Assembly (NCBI GenBank): GCA_014529385.2
Contig: CM043971.1
Coordinates: 30,645,709-30,709,708 of the forward strand
Source of the DNA: Adiantum capillus-veneris
Lineage: Eukaryota; Streptophyta; Polypodiopsida; Polypodiales; Pteridaceae
Direction of reading: 5' to 3'
DNA: 64,000 bases
Shown: one piece after another, positions 32,412-44,286 of the stretch
Position numbering within the stretch: position 1 is the stretch's first letter
Layout: the number at the start of each line of letters is the position of its first letter
Position numbers and translations under genes: made by a program
Notes under the pieces: model-generated
Told to the model about the DNA's origin: nothing
Databases searched by the model: none
Seen by the model: only the letters and a program-made list of their open reading frames with translations

Positions 32412-34053
32412 AGATCTACAAGAGCAAGTAGACCTCCAGAAAGGTTTGTTCCTTCCTTTTGTTCCTTCCTTCAACCATATCTTGATCTCAGATTCTGGAG
32501 AGCCAGAATCATACGAAGAAGCTATGCAACATGAATCCAAAGAAGAATGGACGAAGAGCATGCAAGTGGAGATGGACTCACTACATCGCAACCAAACATG
32601 GGAGTTGGTTGAGTTGCCTAAAGGTAAGCGAGCACTTCAAAACAAATGGGTGTACAAGGTGAAGGAAGAAGAAGGTGGGAAGAAAAGGTACAAGTCTAGG
32701 CTTGTGGTAAAAGGTTTTTCTTAAAAGAAAGGTATTGACTTCAATGAAATATTTTCTCCTCTTGTAAAAATGAACTCAATTAGGCTTGTCTTAAGCCTTG
32801 TGGCTACTCATGATCTAAATCTCGAGCAAATGGATGTAAATACGGCATTCCCTCATGGTGACTTAGAGGAGGAAATCTACATGCTTCAACCAAAGGGGTA
32901 TGAAGTAAAAGGTAAGGAGAAAATGGTTTGCAGATTAAAGAAGAGCTTGTATGGTTTAAAACAAGCATCAAAACAATGGTACTTGAAGTTTGATCGATGG
33001 ATGTTGGATCATGGATTCACAAGATGCAAATGGGATCACTTCGTCTACACAAAGAATTTGGGAGATGGGAAGTTCATCATCCTAATGTTGTATGTTGATG
33101 ACATACTGATTGCAAGTGCTAACATGCAGGACATCAAAGACCTAAAAGAGGAGCTGTCTAAATCTTTTTCAATGAAAGATTTAGGTGCTGCAAAGAGGAT
33201 ACTTGGTATGAAAATATCAAGGGACAAGACGAAGAAGACAATAAAGCTATCTCAAGAAGATTACATCAAGAAGGTACTAGAAAGGTTTGCAATGCACAAT
33301 GCAAAACCAGTTTCTACACCTTTGGCTGGTCATTTTAAACTAGCGAAGGATATGTGTCCAAAGACACAAGAGGAGATAGCCTATATATCTAAAGTTCCAT
33401 ATGCTACAGCAGTAGGTTCTCTAATGTATGCTATGGTCTGGACAAGGCCAGACATTGCACATGCAGTGGGAGTTGTGAGTAGGTTCATGGACAACCGAGA
33501 AAAAAAGCATTGGCAAGCTGTGAAGTGGATACTTAGGTATCTAAAAGGGACAACAACAAATGCTTTGTATTTTGGAGGAACTGATATTTTTCTAGAAGGG
33601 TATGCTGATGCAGATATGGCAGGTGACAAAGATACTCGAAGGAGCACTACTGGCTATGTGTTCACGGTTGGAGGCACAGCAGTAAGGTGGGCTTCAAAGC
33701 TGCAGAAAGTGGTTTCACTTTCTACCATGGAAGCAGAGTATGTAGCAATGACGGAGGCAAGCAAAGAAATTTTGTGGCTTCACAAATTCTTAGAAGAGCT
33801 TGGATTCAAACAAGACAATTGTGTCTTGTACAGTGATAGCCAAAGCGCTATCCATCTTGCGAAGAACTCAACCTTTCATTCAAGGACAAAGCACATTGAG
33901 GTGAGATATCACTTCATACGCACTCTTTTGGAAGAGGGACAGCTAAAGCTAGGAAAGGTGCATACAAGTGAAAATCCTGTAGACATGTTTACAAAGGTGG
34001 TCAACAAGGAGAAGTTGAGCTTTTGCTCATCTTCAATCAACATTCAAGGATAA
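32412..34053 (+). pseudogene. Copia-2 RT and RNase H
   Basis: Runs from STRASRPPERF into RT (NKWVYKVKEEEGG), with a TAA at 32722 where KGFSQKKG is usual. It continues in the same frame (DVNTAFPHGDLEEEIYM, LYGLKQASKQWY, catalytic LYVDDILIAS, VWTRPDIAHAV). RNase H has YADADMAGDKDTRRSTTGYV, STMEAEYVAM and SDSQSAIHLAKN. The stop is at 34051. The 427-codon downstream part is fully open. Confidence 0.95.
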
Positions 34054-34102
34054 GAAGCCAGGATGGAAAGCAGTCACAGGTTTGGTTTGGAGATCAGTCT
34101 CC

Positions 34103-34112
34103 AAGTGGGAGA
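34103..34112 (+). promoter_or_regulatory. Polypurine tract of Copia-2
   Basis: AAGTGGGAGA just before the 3' LTR, the standard copia tract. Confidence 0.85.
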
Positions 34113-34113
34113 T

Positions 34114-34737
34114 TGTTAAGTATGGAGCCTGATTTACCCTTGTAATTTTCTGTGGTAAAAGCGCACATTTGTAAGGCCCCCATTATGAGGAGAAGCCATC
34201 GTGTGTGAAGGTAAATCACTCACCGGAAACCAAAATTTTCACAGTCAAAAACCAGGGGCAACTTTAGGGGCCCGCCCCCGAGACTTTTTTTTTTCCCTCG
34301 CCGGAATATTATGGCTGGACAGCGTCCGGAAAGTGGTCGAAAAACAACCGTCGGTTGGCCGATGGCTGGTAGTCAAAAGGCAATGGCCGGTGGCCGAATT
34401 CAAAAGTGGACTTGTCTTCTCAAGGGAGGCCACACATGGGCGGATTGGAGGGTCCGATTTGGACTTATCTACACAAGGGCGGCTACACATGGCTGCCTCT
34501 CATGAGAGAGGGCAACCCTTTTGGCCTATAAAAGGAGGCCATTTCTACACACATTTCATAGTGTGAAGTTGATGCAATAAGGTGAGTGTGAGGTGGTGAG
34601 AGTGAAGCAAGGCGAGAGCTCCATTAAGGGTATAATCCCTTTGTAAACTACTTCTTGTTTTGAAGTACTAAAGCCATTGAGTGGCTGCTTTCCCGTGGAC
34701 GTAGCCCACATTGGGTGAACCACGTATATCGTGTGTA

Positions 34738-34814
<77 letters not shown>

Positions 34815-34898
34815 CTATAATCTCATGTATGTAAATCTGTCTCTCTCCATTAAGTAATCTACTCAATTATCTATTTAGCGACGTCTTATTTCCTAACA
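34114..34898 (+). repeat. 3' LTR of Copia-2
   Basis: Matches the 5' LTR end to end. (CT)n is longer (about 34739-34811) and about 20 bp of the GGCCGGTGG repeat is missing. Confidence 0.95.
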
Positions 34899-34904
34899 TT
34901 CAAC

Positions 34905-34916
34905 TGGTATCAGAGC
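34905..34916 (+). promoter_or_regulatory. Primer-binding site of Copia-3, separated from its LTR by Copia-2
   Basis: TGGTATCAGAGC right after the TTCAA target copy. In the internal LTR (43339-43580) the same ACTGGTATCAGAGC order is uninterrupted, confirming the original layout. Confidence 0.9.
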
Positions 34917-36021
34917 AAGGTTTGTGCTTGCCGTTTTCGCGTTCGCACGTGGGTGCACTTTCAAAAGTGCAAACAAGTTTTTGATTTCGGCATCGGCAAA
35001 TTCAGTGTTTCGAGAGCGTTTCTAGCTGGCATCCTATGGTTTTACTTCCCTTTCAAAGCTACTCGTGCAGTCGAAAGCTTCATCCAAGCTACGCTTCAAG
35101 AGTTGTATTTTTCAACTCCACTTTTGCTACAGCTACAAGATACAGGTACAGGTTGTTTAGAGACTATTGTGGGATTATATATAGCAGTTTTATGGCTATT
35201 ATGTGCTATTGAGACGGTGTTTATGGGTTGATTAGGAGCACTTTTTGGCATCGACATTGTCGCAGGTTTTTTAGGCATCCATCTCCTCACAGGTTCTTGC
35301 ATACATATAGGACATCCACGTTTCTTACAAGTTGCAGTGTTTTGCATCAGCACAGATTTCAGTGGGAGTACTTGTTGCGCATATGCATTGTTTTGGCACT
35401 TTTGATTAGTGCTTGAGCTCTTTTGAGAGCGGTTTTACTCCATGCAGGGATTTGTTTACTGCTTGCACATTTCATTTGGCACCTGTTTGAGTGCGTATAC
35501 TGCACCTTGCAGTATTGTCGACAGTGGATGTACGTTGAGTTGCGGAAACTGCCATATGTACCTTTTGTGGAGCCAATTTGGCTTGTTTGGCAATCCCGAC
35601 CGTTTCTGAGACTCGGTTCGGAGGCCCTTTCTGAGATTGGGTTGGTTTCTTGTCTGCATAACCTTTTGTGAGGGTCGATAGCGTGAGGTTTTCTTGAGCT
35701 GGGGGATTCTCGAATGTTGAGATCCTTTCGGTGATACAAGTTGCTGGAGTACCCCTTTTTTGTGGCCTCACCATAGGACTTCTATAGAGAGGGCTAGGTG
35801 CATTTGACGCCGTGTTGACAGTCTTGGGTCAGCTTTTTGACTTTTTATGCATAGGTAGTGGTTGATGCGCATGCCTTATGCTTTGAGAGCATTACTTTTG
35901 ATGCGTTACTGATCTCTTGTGACAATTTTGGATTGAGATTCTGTCAGTTGTTCTTGGAAACTCAGCCGAATTTTTCCCAGATTACAAGTGTTTATCGCCA
36001 TATTATCTTTAGCTTGCAGCC
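34917..36021 (+). other. Leader of Copia-3
   Basis: About 1.1 kb between primer-binding site and Gag, longer than usual for copia. Frames on both strands are short and show no domain. Confidence 0.6.
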
Positions 36022-36534
36022 ATGTCATCTAGTGGTGAAAAGAATATTTACAATATCCGAAAATTTGAGGGGACGAATTTTGCTATCTGGAAAGAGCAGA
36101 TTCAAGATGTTCTTATACAAAAAGGCCAGTTGGATCCTATCATGGAGCGCCCAGAGGGCGAGTATACAAATGTTGACTGGGAGAAACTTGATGCTAAGGC
36201 CAAATCTACCCTCCATTTGCATTTGGCCGAATCTGTGTACTTTACTGTGGTTGGAGAAAGGACTGTTAGAGATGTATGGGATAAGTTGTGTTCCAGTTAC
36301 GAGAACAAAAGTCCCACTAATAAGGTTTTCTTTATGAAGAAGCTGTTTGACCTTCGTATGAAGGAAGAGGGCACTATTTCTACTCACATTAATGAGTTCA
36401 ATATCATTTTGACTCAGTTGGCCACTCAGGGTTTGGTCTTCGATGAGGAAATCAAATGTATATTCTTGCTATGCAATTTACCCTCGTCTTGGGATACGTT
36501 CTATACTGCAATTAGCAACTCAGCATTGGTACTG
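36022..36534 (+). pseudogene. Copia-3 Gag, N-terminal part
   Basis: An ATG at 36022: MSSSGEKNIYNIRKFEGTNF, AIWKEQIQDVLIQ, VRDVWDKLCSSYENKS, MKKLFDLRMKEEGTIS, NLPSSWDTFYTAISNS. It is an open copia capsid, cut by the LINE at 36535 and resuming at 42437 with the SVYNDVLGSLFTKEIRKKS-like block expected next. Confidence 0.93.
36518..36534. repeat. Target-site duplication of LINE-1, left copy
   Basis: ACTCAGCATTGGTACTG, 17 bp, repeated exactly at 42420-42436 after the poly-A tail. Confidence 0.95.
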
Positions 36535-36795
36535 AACTTCTACTAGCTCGTTTGATAATATGTTCTCGGAATTTTTTCAATGGTAAGGGGTGGGAATCCC
36601 TTGTTATATTTTCGTAGGTAATCGTTGGAGGGATCCATTGGCCAGCACTTCCGCCTTCGGCTTTGATTCTGACTCTTCCTCGGGCTTCCCCCATTGGGGG
36701 GGTCAGGGATGGCGTTACACGAAGCCCTATGAAATGGGCTTACTCCCAGCTCAGAACCTCAGCAGAACAGGTTTATCTCACCTTCAAAGTTGATA

Positions 36796-38493
36796 ATGCA
36801 TAAGGCATTCACCCCTCCATCCCATGGGGTCAGACTCCCCCCACATGCAGGTATTTCTTTGGAAAAAGGGCTCTCTAGCTTTAGCCCTGGTAGTCATCAT
36901 TCCCCCCCTCAGACGTATGCAGGGGTCACCGAAGGGAAGTTCAACCCTATGCTGAGGTCTCCATCTCCAGCGCAACCAAGTACGGGTCCTTTGCCACACC
37001 TTGTACAAAACCCTGTTTGGAATGATGATTATTTTGGTAATGCGACTCACCTTAACCTCATGCATGAGGGATTTCATGGTGACAACCTTGGTCCCTATGT
37101 GAGGGGGCCTGAACAGTCATTCATTAAGTACAATGAGGACCTTCCCCCACACTCTCAAGCGCCCCAAGGGAGAGAAGAGGCTTTTGCTCCCATTCCTAAT
37201 GTTGATCCCTCTCTGTGTCCCCCAACTCAGATTAACTCCAATAAGGAGCATGTACCCCTCCTTGAGGGTACTTTTGTCATTGAAGAAAAAGCATTGCATG
37301 CTTGGTATTCTCAATTGCAAGAATGAGTTGTCATTGGTTTAGTTCATGGGGTTAGACCTTCAGCAGAAGCATTGAAGCTTTGGATTGCTCAGCACTGGGG
37401 AAACAGAAACATGAAACCAAGTCATGTGCAATATTTACCTAATAATTACTATTTATTCTTCTTTAACTCTACCAATGAAGCCTTTCAGGTTATCAGCCAA
37501 GGACAATGGATCATAAAGAACACCCCTCTCTCTGTCTTTAAATGGTTTGAAGGCTTCAACCCAAGCGGTGATAAGCCAACAAAAGTGCCTATTTGGATCG
37601 ATTTTCCAGACTTACCAGTAGAGTTCTACCCTTGGCTCAAAGATTTGGGATATCAGTTGGGCAGAGTACTTGGCCAGAAAGCAAGGGGGGGTTTTAATCC
37701 AAAATGGGACCCTCAGCTGTTGATTGAAATTGATACTAACAAAGATCTGAGGTTTGAAATCCCTATAGCTGACTCTACTGGTAAAATGTTACATACTCAG
37801 AAAGTTTTCTATAGGAACTTACCTAATGCTTGTTTCAATTGCATGAAACAAGGTCATTTAATCAAGCACTGTCCTGAGCTTGCTCCAAAGGAACCTGAGA
37901 AAGAGGTGCAAGAAGAAGCTGAAAGGCCTTTTCAACAGGTGCATAGGAGGAACTCCTATAAGCAGCAAAGGAGCAGAAGTAACATTCCTAAAGGCCAACC
38001 TCCTCAAGCTTGGTTAAAGGATGTATTTGATCCTCTCAATGTTACAACAGCAACCACTGGTCCCATCCTTGATAGCCCTGAGCAGTCTCCATCCCCTGAG
38101 AAACAGACCCATACCACCAATCCGTCAAAACCCACCCTCGTAGAAAATAACAACGACATTGCTCTCACTCCTGGTTCCAAGGAAGAGGGGGGTGATCAAA
38201 GTCAAGTCTCAGACAGTGAGGGTGAGAACAATCCTAGTACTCAATTCGCAGGCATGGAAGTTGATCAACACACCTTATCCTTTGAAGAGGAGATTGAAGC
38301 GGCAGACAAAAAAGAAAAACTCAATTTAGCTGCCTCCCCTAGCACATCTGCAGATACTAACATGCTTACAGCAGAGGAGGAAGTACTACCTGTGATAATC
38401 AAAGGCAAGCCCAAGAGGAAAAAAGAGAAGGATTTAGATCCCTGCAGAGTTTCAATGGTTCTTTCCAAACCCTCAAAAAACACTAAAAAATGA
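36796..38493 (+). pseudogene. LINE-1 ORF1 protein (RNA-binding domain plus zinc knuckle)
   Basis: ATG at 36796; a TGA at 37324 interrupts, after which the same frame continues. The segment after the stop (VVIGLVHGVRPSAEALKLWI, then NNYYLFFFNSTNEAFQVISQ and SVFKWFEGFNPSG) matches the DUF4283-type domain of plant L1 ORF1. The knuckle CFNCMKQGHLIKHC is at about 37831-37872. The tail is Pro/Ser/Glu-rich with a basic end (GKPKRKKEKDLD). The stop overlaps the ORF2 start by four bases (ATGA). Confidence 0.9.
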
Positions 38494-41400
38494 CAGTCCC
38501 TAAACTAACGTTACTGTCTTATAATTGTAGGGGGTTTTCAGACCAGGTTAAAGCAGCTGGCATTAAGAAGTGGTGTGCTGACATCTCTCTGAATGCTGAC
38601 ATTATTTGTCTTCAGGAACTAAAACTTTCAGGCTCCAAGTTGGAATTCAATCTAAAGAGGATGGGCTCTCAGTACTTGTGGTTTACTACCTCTCACCAAC
38701 ATGGGAAAGGTGGAGCTGCCATAGGCATCCATTCCAAGCATTCTTCCATGATCAAACAGTGTCCATCCCCAAAGGGGCAACTAGATAGGTGTAGAGCTTG
38801 CCGAACCTTTCAACTATACAGTTATCAGTTTGTATGCATCTAATTCTATTTCTGATAGAGCAGCTACTTTGAATGAATTGAGTCTCTTGCCTAATCACAC
38901 TATCCTTGCTGGAGACTTCAATAATGTGACATCTTTGCAGGATAGATTTAAAAATATGGGGCAGACTATAACAGGCAATGAAAGGGTCCAGTGGGACAAT
39001 ATGGTAGATAATCTTGAGCTGATGGATATTTCTGAAGAATCTAGACACACTTGGAGTAATAAACAAGCAGGTGAGAACTTTAGATCTGCCAGATTAGACA
39101 TAGTTTATATGTCTTTGGGCTTGATGCAAAAACATTGGCAAATTAGTTGTGTTACAGATAATTCTCTTCTGCTTTCCAATCACTTGCCTGTCATTATTGT
39201 ACTTGATCAATCTGAATGTTCATTTAAAGCTGGGTGGCCACATTTAGACCAGTCATTGCTCAAACTGAATTCTGTTAAAGCTAAAGTCAAATAGATTATG
39301 CATTCTTCCTTTTCTGCTTGTACTTCACCATTTAAGGCATGGGACTCAGCTGTCAAGAATATTCAGAGATTGTTTACTGATTGTAAGAGGAAGGCCAAGG
39401 AAATTAGATCTAGTAGAAGGATGATGATCAAGGACAAGATATCTGACCTAGAGAAATGTCTGTCCCCAGATGAGCCCCCTACTCAGGAACTCGTAGACCT
39501 AAAGGATAGATTAGACAGGAAGAGCACCTGGTTGCTAATAGTACCCTAGCTTGGACTAGAGAATTTTGGGCTCGAAAGGTCGACAAGCCCAATAAAGACA
39601 TGTTCAATCTTCTCAAAAAAAAAGAAAGCTAGGGACTATGTCCCTTTACTGAAGAAAACTGATGGAAGTGCTGTTTTGAACCATAAAGAGAACCTGGAAT
39701 TTGTTCACTCTTTCTACTCTAATATTTTCTCTATCCCCCCCTCCAGGAATGAGGAAAATTAGAAATGCAAGAGCCCACATTGCCAAGATTAGAAAAAAGT
39801 GTCTATCACATGATCTGGCAACTGTGTTGGACATTCCCATCTCAGAGGGGGAGATTAGGGAGACTATTAGGGCTATGAAAGATGGCAAATCCCCAGGTAT
39901 TGATGGTATTCCCAATGAATTCTTCAAAGCTTACCAGGATTTCATCATACCTTACATTATGAAGGTCTGGCTAGAAGCTGTTAGACTCGGAGCTCTTCCC
40001 TCTAAGGTTAACACTGGGGTTATCAAGTTAATCCACAAAAAGGGGGCCAAAGATGAGCTCTCCAATTGGAGACCCATCTCTTGTCTGACTTCTATATACA
40101 AGATCTTTTCCCTATCCTTGGCTAGGAGGATCAGCCCGCATATGGACAAAATCATTCTTCCAGAACAAAAGGGGTTTATCAAGAACAGATACATTCTAGA
40201 TGCAATTATAACTCTGTGGGAAGCAATGGAGTATGCCATGGAGTCAGGGTAGGAATACATATTCTTTAAAATTGACTTTGACAAAGCTTATGACAGAATT
40301 GTATGGGATTTTATATTGCAGGCTTTAGCTGATATTGGTTTTGGTAAACAGTTCATTCGATATGTGCATATTTTGTTTGGAAAATCATTTGCCAAAATTG
40401 CACTTAATGGCGAATTGACTGATGACATTAAACTGGCTAGATCCTCAGACAGGGATGCCCACTCTCCCCTCTATTGTATGCTATGTCTTCAGATGCATTG
40501 GGATGGCTGGTCAAAGATTGCCTGAGTCAAGGAGCTATTAAAGGCATCATAATTCCTAATATGGAGAAGGAAATTTGTCTGCAACAGTTTGCAGATGACA
40601 CTAACAACTTAATGAGCAATGATGATAGATCCATTGAGAGCTTCTGGCAATGCCTCACCACCTTTTGCTTGGCATCTGGCTCATAGATAAATCATGGTAA
40701 AACTAGTTATAAAGCTTCATTTGGTTCTTCCCCTCCCTTGGTGGTTCAAGCTGGATGCCAACAAATTGAAGATGGCAAAGTGTTCACGCTTCTAGGTATT
40801 CCCATGGGATTCAAAGTCAGCATGAATCAAAGATTTGAATGGATTTTGAATAGGTTCAGGAGGAAAGTCTTCTTATGCAGTCAACTCTACCAGCCATGGT
40901 GTTTGTTCTGAACCATTATATTCTTTCATCATTGGTTTACTTTCTGGCTTGCTGGAGACCTACCAAATCTCAGATGAACAAGATTTTCTCTACAACTAGA
41001 AGATTTTTATGGGGAGGGAATGAGGACATACCCAGAGTTCCCAAAGTGGCCTGGTCCACCTGTTGTCAACCCAAAGAAGCTAGTGGTTTGGGCATCTTAA
41101 ATCTGGAGTTCCTTGCCAAGAAACTGGCTGCAAAATGGATTATTAGATCTATTGGTTGTGATGACTATTGGGCTAAACTAATTCAAAGGTATCTCACCTA
41201 TTTTTGTGTGTAGCACTCCAAATCCTCGTCAGAGGCTTATCCCTAAGGGAAATTACTCTATGCCAGCTGGATCTGAAGTTTAAAGGAACTAATCTTATCT
41301 ACAAGTATTGGGAATCCTGGCAGGACATAAAGAAGGGCAAGTCCTTACCCCCTGAACTTTGTCTATGACCTTAATTTTGTAATGCAGGATTCTATTTGGT

Positions 41401-42190
41401 TTGGCTACCATTCCCACAAACTGGGCATACAACTCTCCAGGAGAGCTCTTATCTGCTTTAAGAAGGGGATTAGAACTTGGGGAGATCTATACAGGAATCA
41501 CAAATGGATGGACATACAAAATATCCAAGAATCCTTTCAACTGCCAGAGGCTACTGCCTTGTGGTTTGGTCCTATTCTAATCAAGTTCCATCAGCAGGTC
41601 TCAATTACTCCCAGACCTTGTCACCAAGCCAAAAGTCTTACTAACACTCTGTTGGTGTATTATAAGACCTTTGTGCAGGATAAAGAGCTGTCTGACGTCC
41701 TCCAGATGAAGCTTAACTCCAGATGGAAATTATCTTGGAGCAAAAGGCAGTGGAGCTACAAGTTCAGATGTATATGGGCTTTTCCTATGTCCATGAAGCA
41801 AACTGTGATCTTGTGGTTGATTCTACATAATGGGGTGTGGACTGGAGCCAAAGCTAACAAAATCAGAGGCACCTAGAACCTTTATGATAGATGTAACATT
41901 GAAGAGGAGACTCTAGCTCACTTGTTTATCAACTGTCCAAGAAACAAACAGATTTTGAAGACCCTCTAGAGAGCTGTCCACACTTTACATACTCAGGCAT
42001 TCAATTGGGAAGAACTGCTGCTAGGAAAGTGCCAGGGGCTCGACATCTGTCTTTGGTCCCAAATAAGAGCTTCCTACATTTGGAACATCTGGCGCAGCAA
42101 ATCCACATCTGATCAACCCAATAGCTTGGCCCAAGCCTATTCCTTTTTGTATGAAATCAAATGTCTTTCCAAATCATGTACTCTTAATAT
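38490..42190 (+). pseudogene. LINE-1 ORF2: endonuclease, RT, C-terminal zinc motif
   Basis: Starts MTVPKLTLLSYNCRGF with LQELKL (endonuclease Asn and Glu motifs). A frameshift near 38820 leads to LAGDFNNV, but the SDH motif is changed to SNHLPV. RT: GKSPGIDGIPNEFFKA, NWRPISCLTSIYKI, KIDFDKAYDRIVWDF after a TAG at 40250, and the catalytic QFADDTNN near 40586 in another frame. The zinc motif CNIEEETLAHLFINC is near 41892-41936. Not functional. Confidence 0.92.
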
Positions 42191-42436
42191 GAACAATGTT
42201 TCTTAGCTAAGCCAACATGAGATACAAAGGTTCCTGCCTTGGCAAAAGTGGAAGCTTTGTCTCAGCCAAATGTACTCTGTCCCTAGACTCAACATGTTTG
42301 AATGCATACATGAGATGTAAAGTTGTACATGTGGGCCCTTCCTCTGCCCTACTTTGAGGACCTTCTCTTGTATTTTCTCCTTTTAATTTAACTTTTTAAC
42401 TTTGCCTCCAAAAAAAAAAACTCAGCATTGGTACTG

Positions 42437-43338
42437 GTCTAGTGTACAATGACGTCCTTGGGAGTCTGTTTACCAAGGAGATTCGCAAGAAATCTCTCGA
42501 AGGCAAGAAGGATGGTGATGCGTATGTTGCTAGTGATAGACAGAGGGGTCATACTCAAAGTCGTGCCAAAGCAAGGAACGTGGGGGCTCACACAGTAAGT
42601 CTCGGGGTTCTATGCGTAATGTCGAGTGCTATCACTGCCATAAAAAAAGGCACGTGAAGAAGGATTGCACGAAATGGCAGCAAAGCAAGAAGGATAAACA
42701 ATCCGGTGAAACTTCTAAGTCTGATGATTCAAACAAGAGCAAAGAAAAATTAGAGGAGATCAATGTGCTAAAGTCTTCAAACGCTCCTATTGTAGAGACT
42801 CTTCCAGCGGTTGTTATGCCACTTACCTCTGACGCATTGGTCTTCACAGCAGATCTACCTGTCGAGGCTCTTGTTACAGAAGATGCACAATATGCACATA
42901 ATTGGATAGTAGATTCTGGTGCGAATTTCCATGTGACATCACATAGAGAGTGGTTCTCTACTTATTCTCACTCTTGTGGCAAAGTGAGACTTGTTGATGC
43001 TTATGAACTAGACATTGAGGGTGTCGGAAATGGCAAATTGCATCTAAGGAATGGCAAGCACTATACTTTATGTAATGCCAGACATGTGCCCAAGTTGACT
43101 AAGAGCCTGTTTTCTGTTGGCTAGCTTGATGATTTGGGCTACAACACCACATTTGGCAATGGTTCGTGGATAGTACACAAAGGTAATCTTGTTGTACTCA
43201 GAGGTCAGAAGCATGGTACCTTGTATTCCATGAATGTGTCAGATGTTGGTCATGATTACATATCTATAGCTGAGTTGCTGTCTACTGAGTTGTGGCATTG
43301 CCGGCTAGGTCATATTAGCCAAAAAGGAATGAGAACGC
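42437..43338 (+). pseudogene. Copia-3 Gag end, protease and pre-integrase motif
   Basis: Continues Gag after the LINE. A frameshift near 42600 leads to a knuckle CYHCHKKRHVKKDC (Gly changed to Arg before His). Protease: WIVDSGANFHVTSHREW. ARHVPKLTKSLFSVG is followed by a TAG and then LWHCRLGHISQKGMRTL. The frame runs into an internal LTR at 43339; the integrase catalytic core is absent. Confidence 0.92.
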
Positions 43339-43479
43339 TGACGGGATTCAGGCCAAATGGCTGGACATCCCACTTACTACTAACCCATCTACTAACTTAA
43401 CCTATGTATACACTTATTCTTTAATACAACAGAATAAGAGCTGCAACAGGATAACGTTGTTGTGCGCTCCACCCAAAGC

Positions 43480-43538
<59 letters not shown>

Positions 43539-43580
43539 TTCTCGCACTTGCACTTGCACACGCTTCCCGTGGCACCTTCA
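43339..43580 (+). repeat. Internal third LTR of Copia-3
   Basis: Starts TGACGGGATTCAGG, ends CCTTCA, and matches the two outer LTRs, with an expanded (CT)n (43482-43535). It is followed by ACTGGTATCAGAGC at 43581-43594 and then, after about 20 bases, by the sequence preceding RT. Confidence 0.93.
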
Positions 43581-43614
43581 ACTGGTATCAGAGCCAGGTG
43601 TTAATTACATAATG

Positions 43615-44286
43615 TTGACCGATTGCGGTGAGCCAAGCTGCTACCAAGAAGCCATGATGACGGATGATGTGGTGAAGTGGGAGTAGGCTATGGAATTTGA
43701 GTATAACTCGATTCTGGCTAATGACACTTGGGACTTGGTAGAACTGCCAAATGATGTGAAAGCTTTACCTTGCAAATGGGTTTACAAGAAGAAATTTACC
43801 TCAGGTGATCCAAATCCAAAGTACAAGGCTAGACTTGTAGCCAAAGGGTTCAAAAAGCAAAAGGGAGTAGATTTTGATGAAATCTTCTTGCCTGTGGTCA
43901 ATATGACAATGCTTAGAACAATACTTGGTCTTGTAGAAATTGAGGACATGGAACTTCTCCAAATAGATGTGAAGACATCATTTCTTCATGGGGATGTCGA
44001 TGAGGATGTTTACATGCAACAGCCTGAAGGGTTTATTCAGGAGAACGCATCTCGTGAGGAGCTAGTATGTAAGCTCAAAAAGGCACTTTATGGATTAAAG
44101 CAGGGTTCAAGGCAGTGGTATCATAAATTTGATGCATGTATGAGGTCTCAAGGATATAAAAGGAGCAAAGAGGATCATTGCTTGTACACAAGAAATCTAG
44201 ATGATGGCTCGATGATCATTCTAGTTCTTTATGTTGATGACATGCTTATAGCTGGGAAATCCATTACGGAGATTGCCCCAACTTGA
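43615..44286 (+). pseudogene. Copia-3 RT
   Basis: Starts at LTDCGEPSCYQEAMMTDD, the usual linker before copia RT. A TAG at 43684 interrupts (usual Glu/Gln). Then WDLVELPNDVKALPCKWVYK, DVKTSFLHGDVDEDVYM, LYGLKQGSRQWYHK and the catalytic LYVDDMLIAG. The frame shifts at about 44280. Confidence 0.93.

Larger units (their letters stand above)
29321..34898 (+). mobile_element. Copia-2: nearly intact 5.6 kb Ty1/copia element
   Basis: LTRs 29321-30104 (784 bp) and 34114-34898 (785 bp) are flanked by the exact 5-bp duplication TTCAA (29316-29320, 34899-34903). The coding region from 30178 to 34053 has all copia domains, broken only by three stops (31039, 32409, 32722) and one frameshift near 31180. 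It is inserted one base past the end of Copia-3's 5' LTR. LTR divergence by eye is roughly 4%, including one scrambled GC-rich stretch. Confidence 0.97.
36535..42419 (+). mobile_element. LINE-1: 5.9 kb L1-clade-like retrotransposon in Copia-3 gag
   Basis: A perfect 17-bp target duplication, a 3' poly-A tail (about 42410-42419), ORF1 with an RNA-binding domain and CCHC knuckle, and ORF2 with endonuclease, RT and a C-terminal zinc motif. This is the layout of plant L1-type LINEs, and it looks full length. ORF1 has one stop; ORF2 has several stops and frameshifts. Confidence 0.95.

Noticed and set aside
34953-35774. Frames in the Copia-3 leader
   Set aside because: Overlapping frames on both strands, none with a domain; a CATTTTGAA-like AT-rich leader is the simpler reading.
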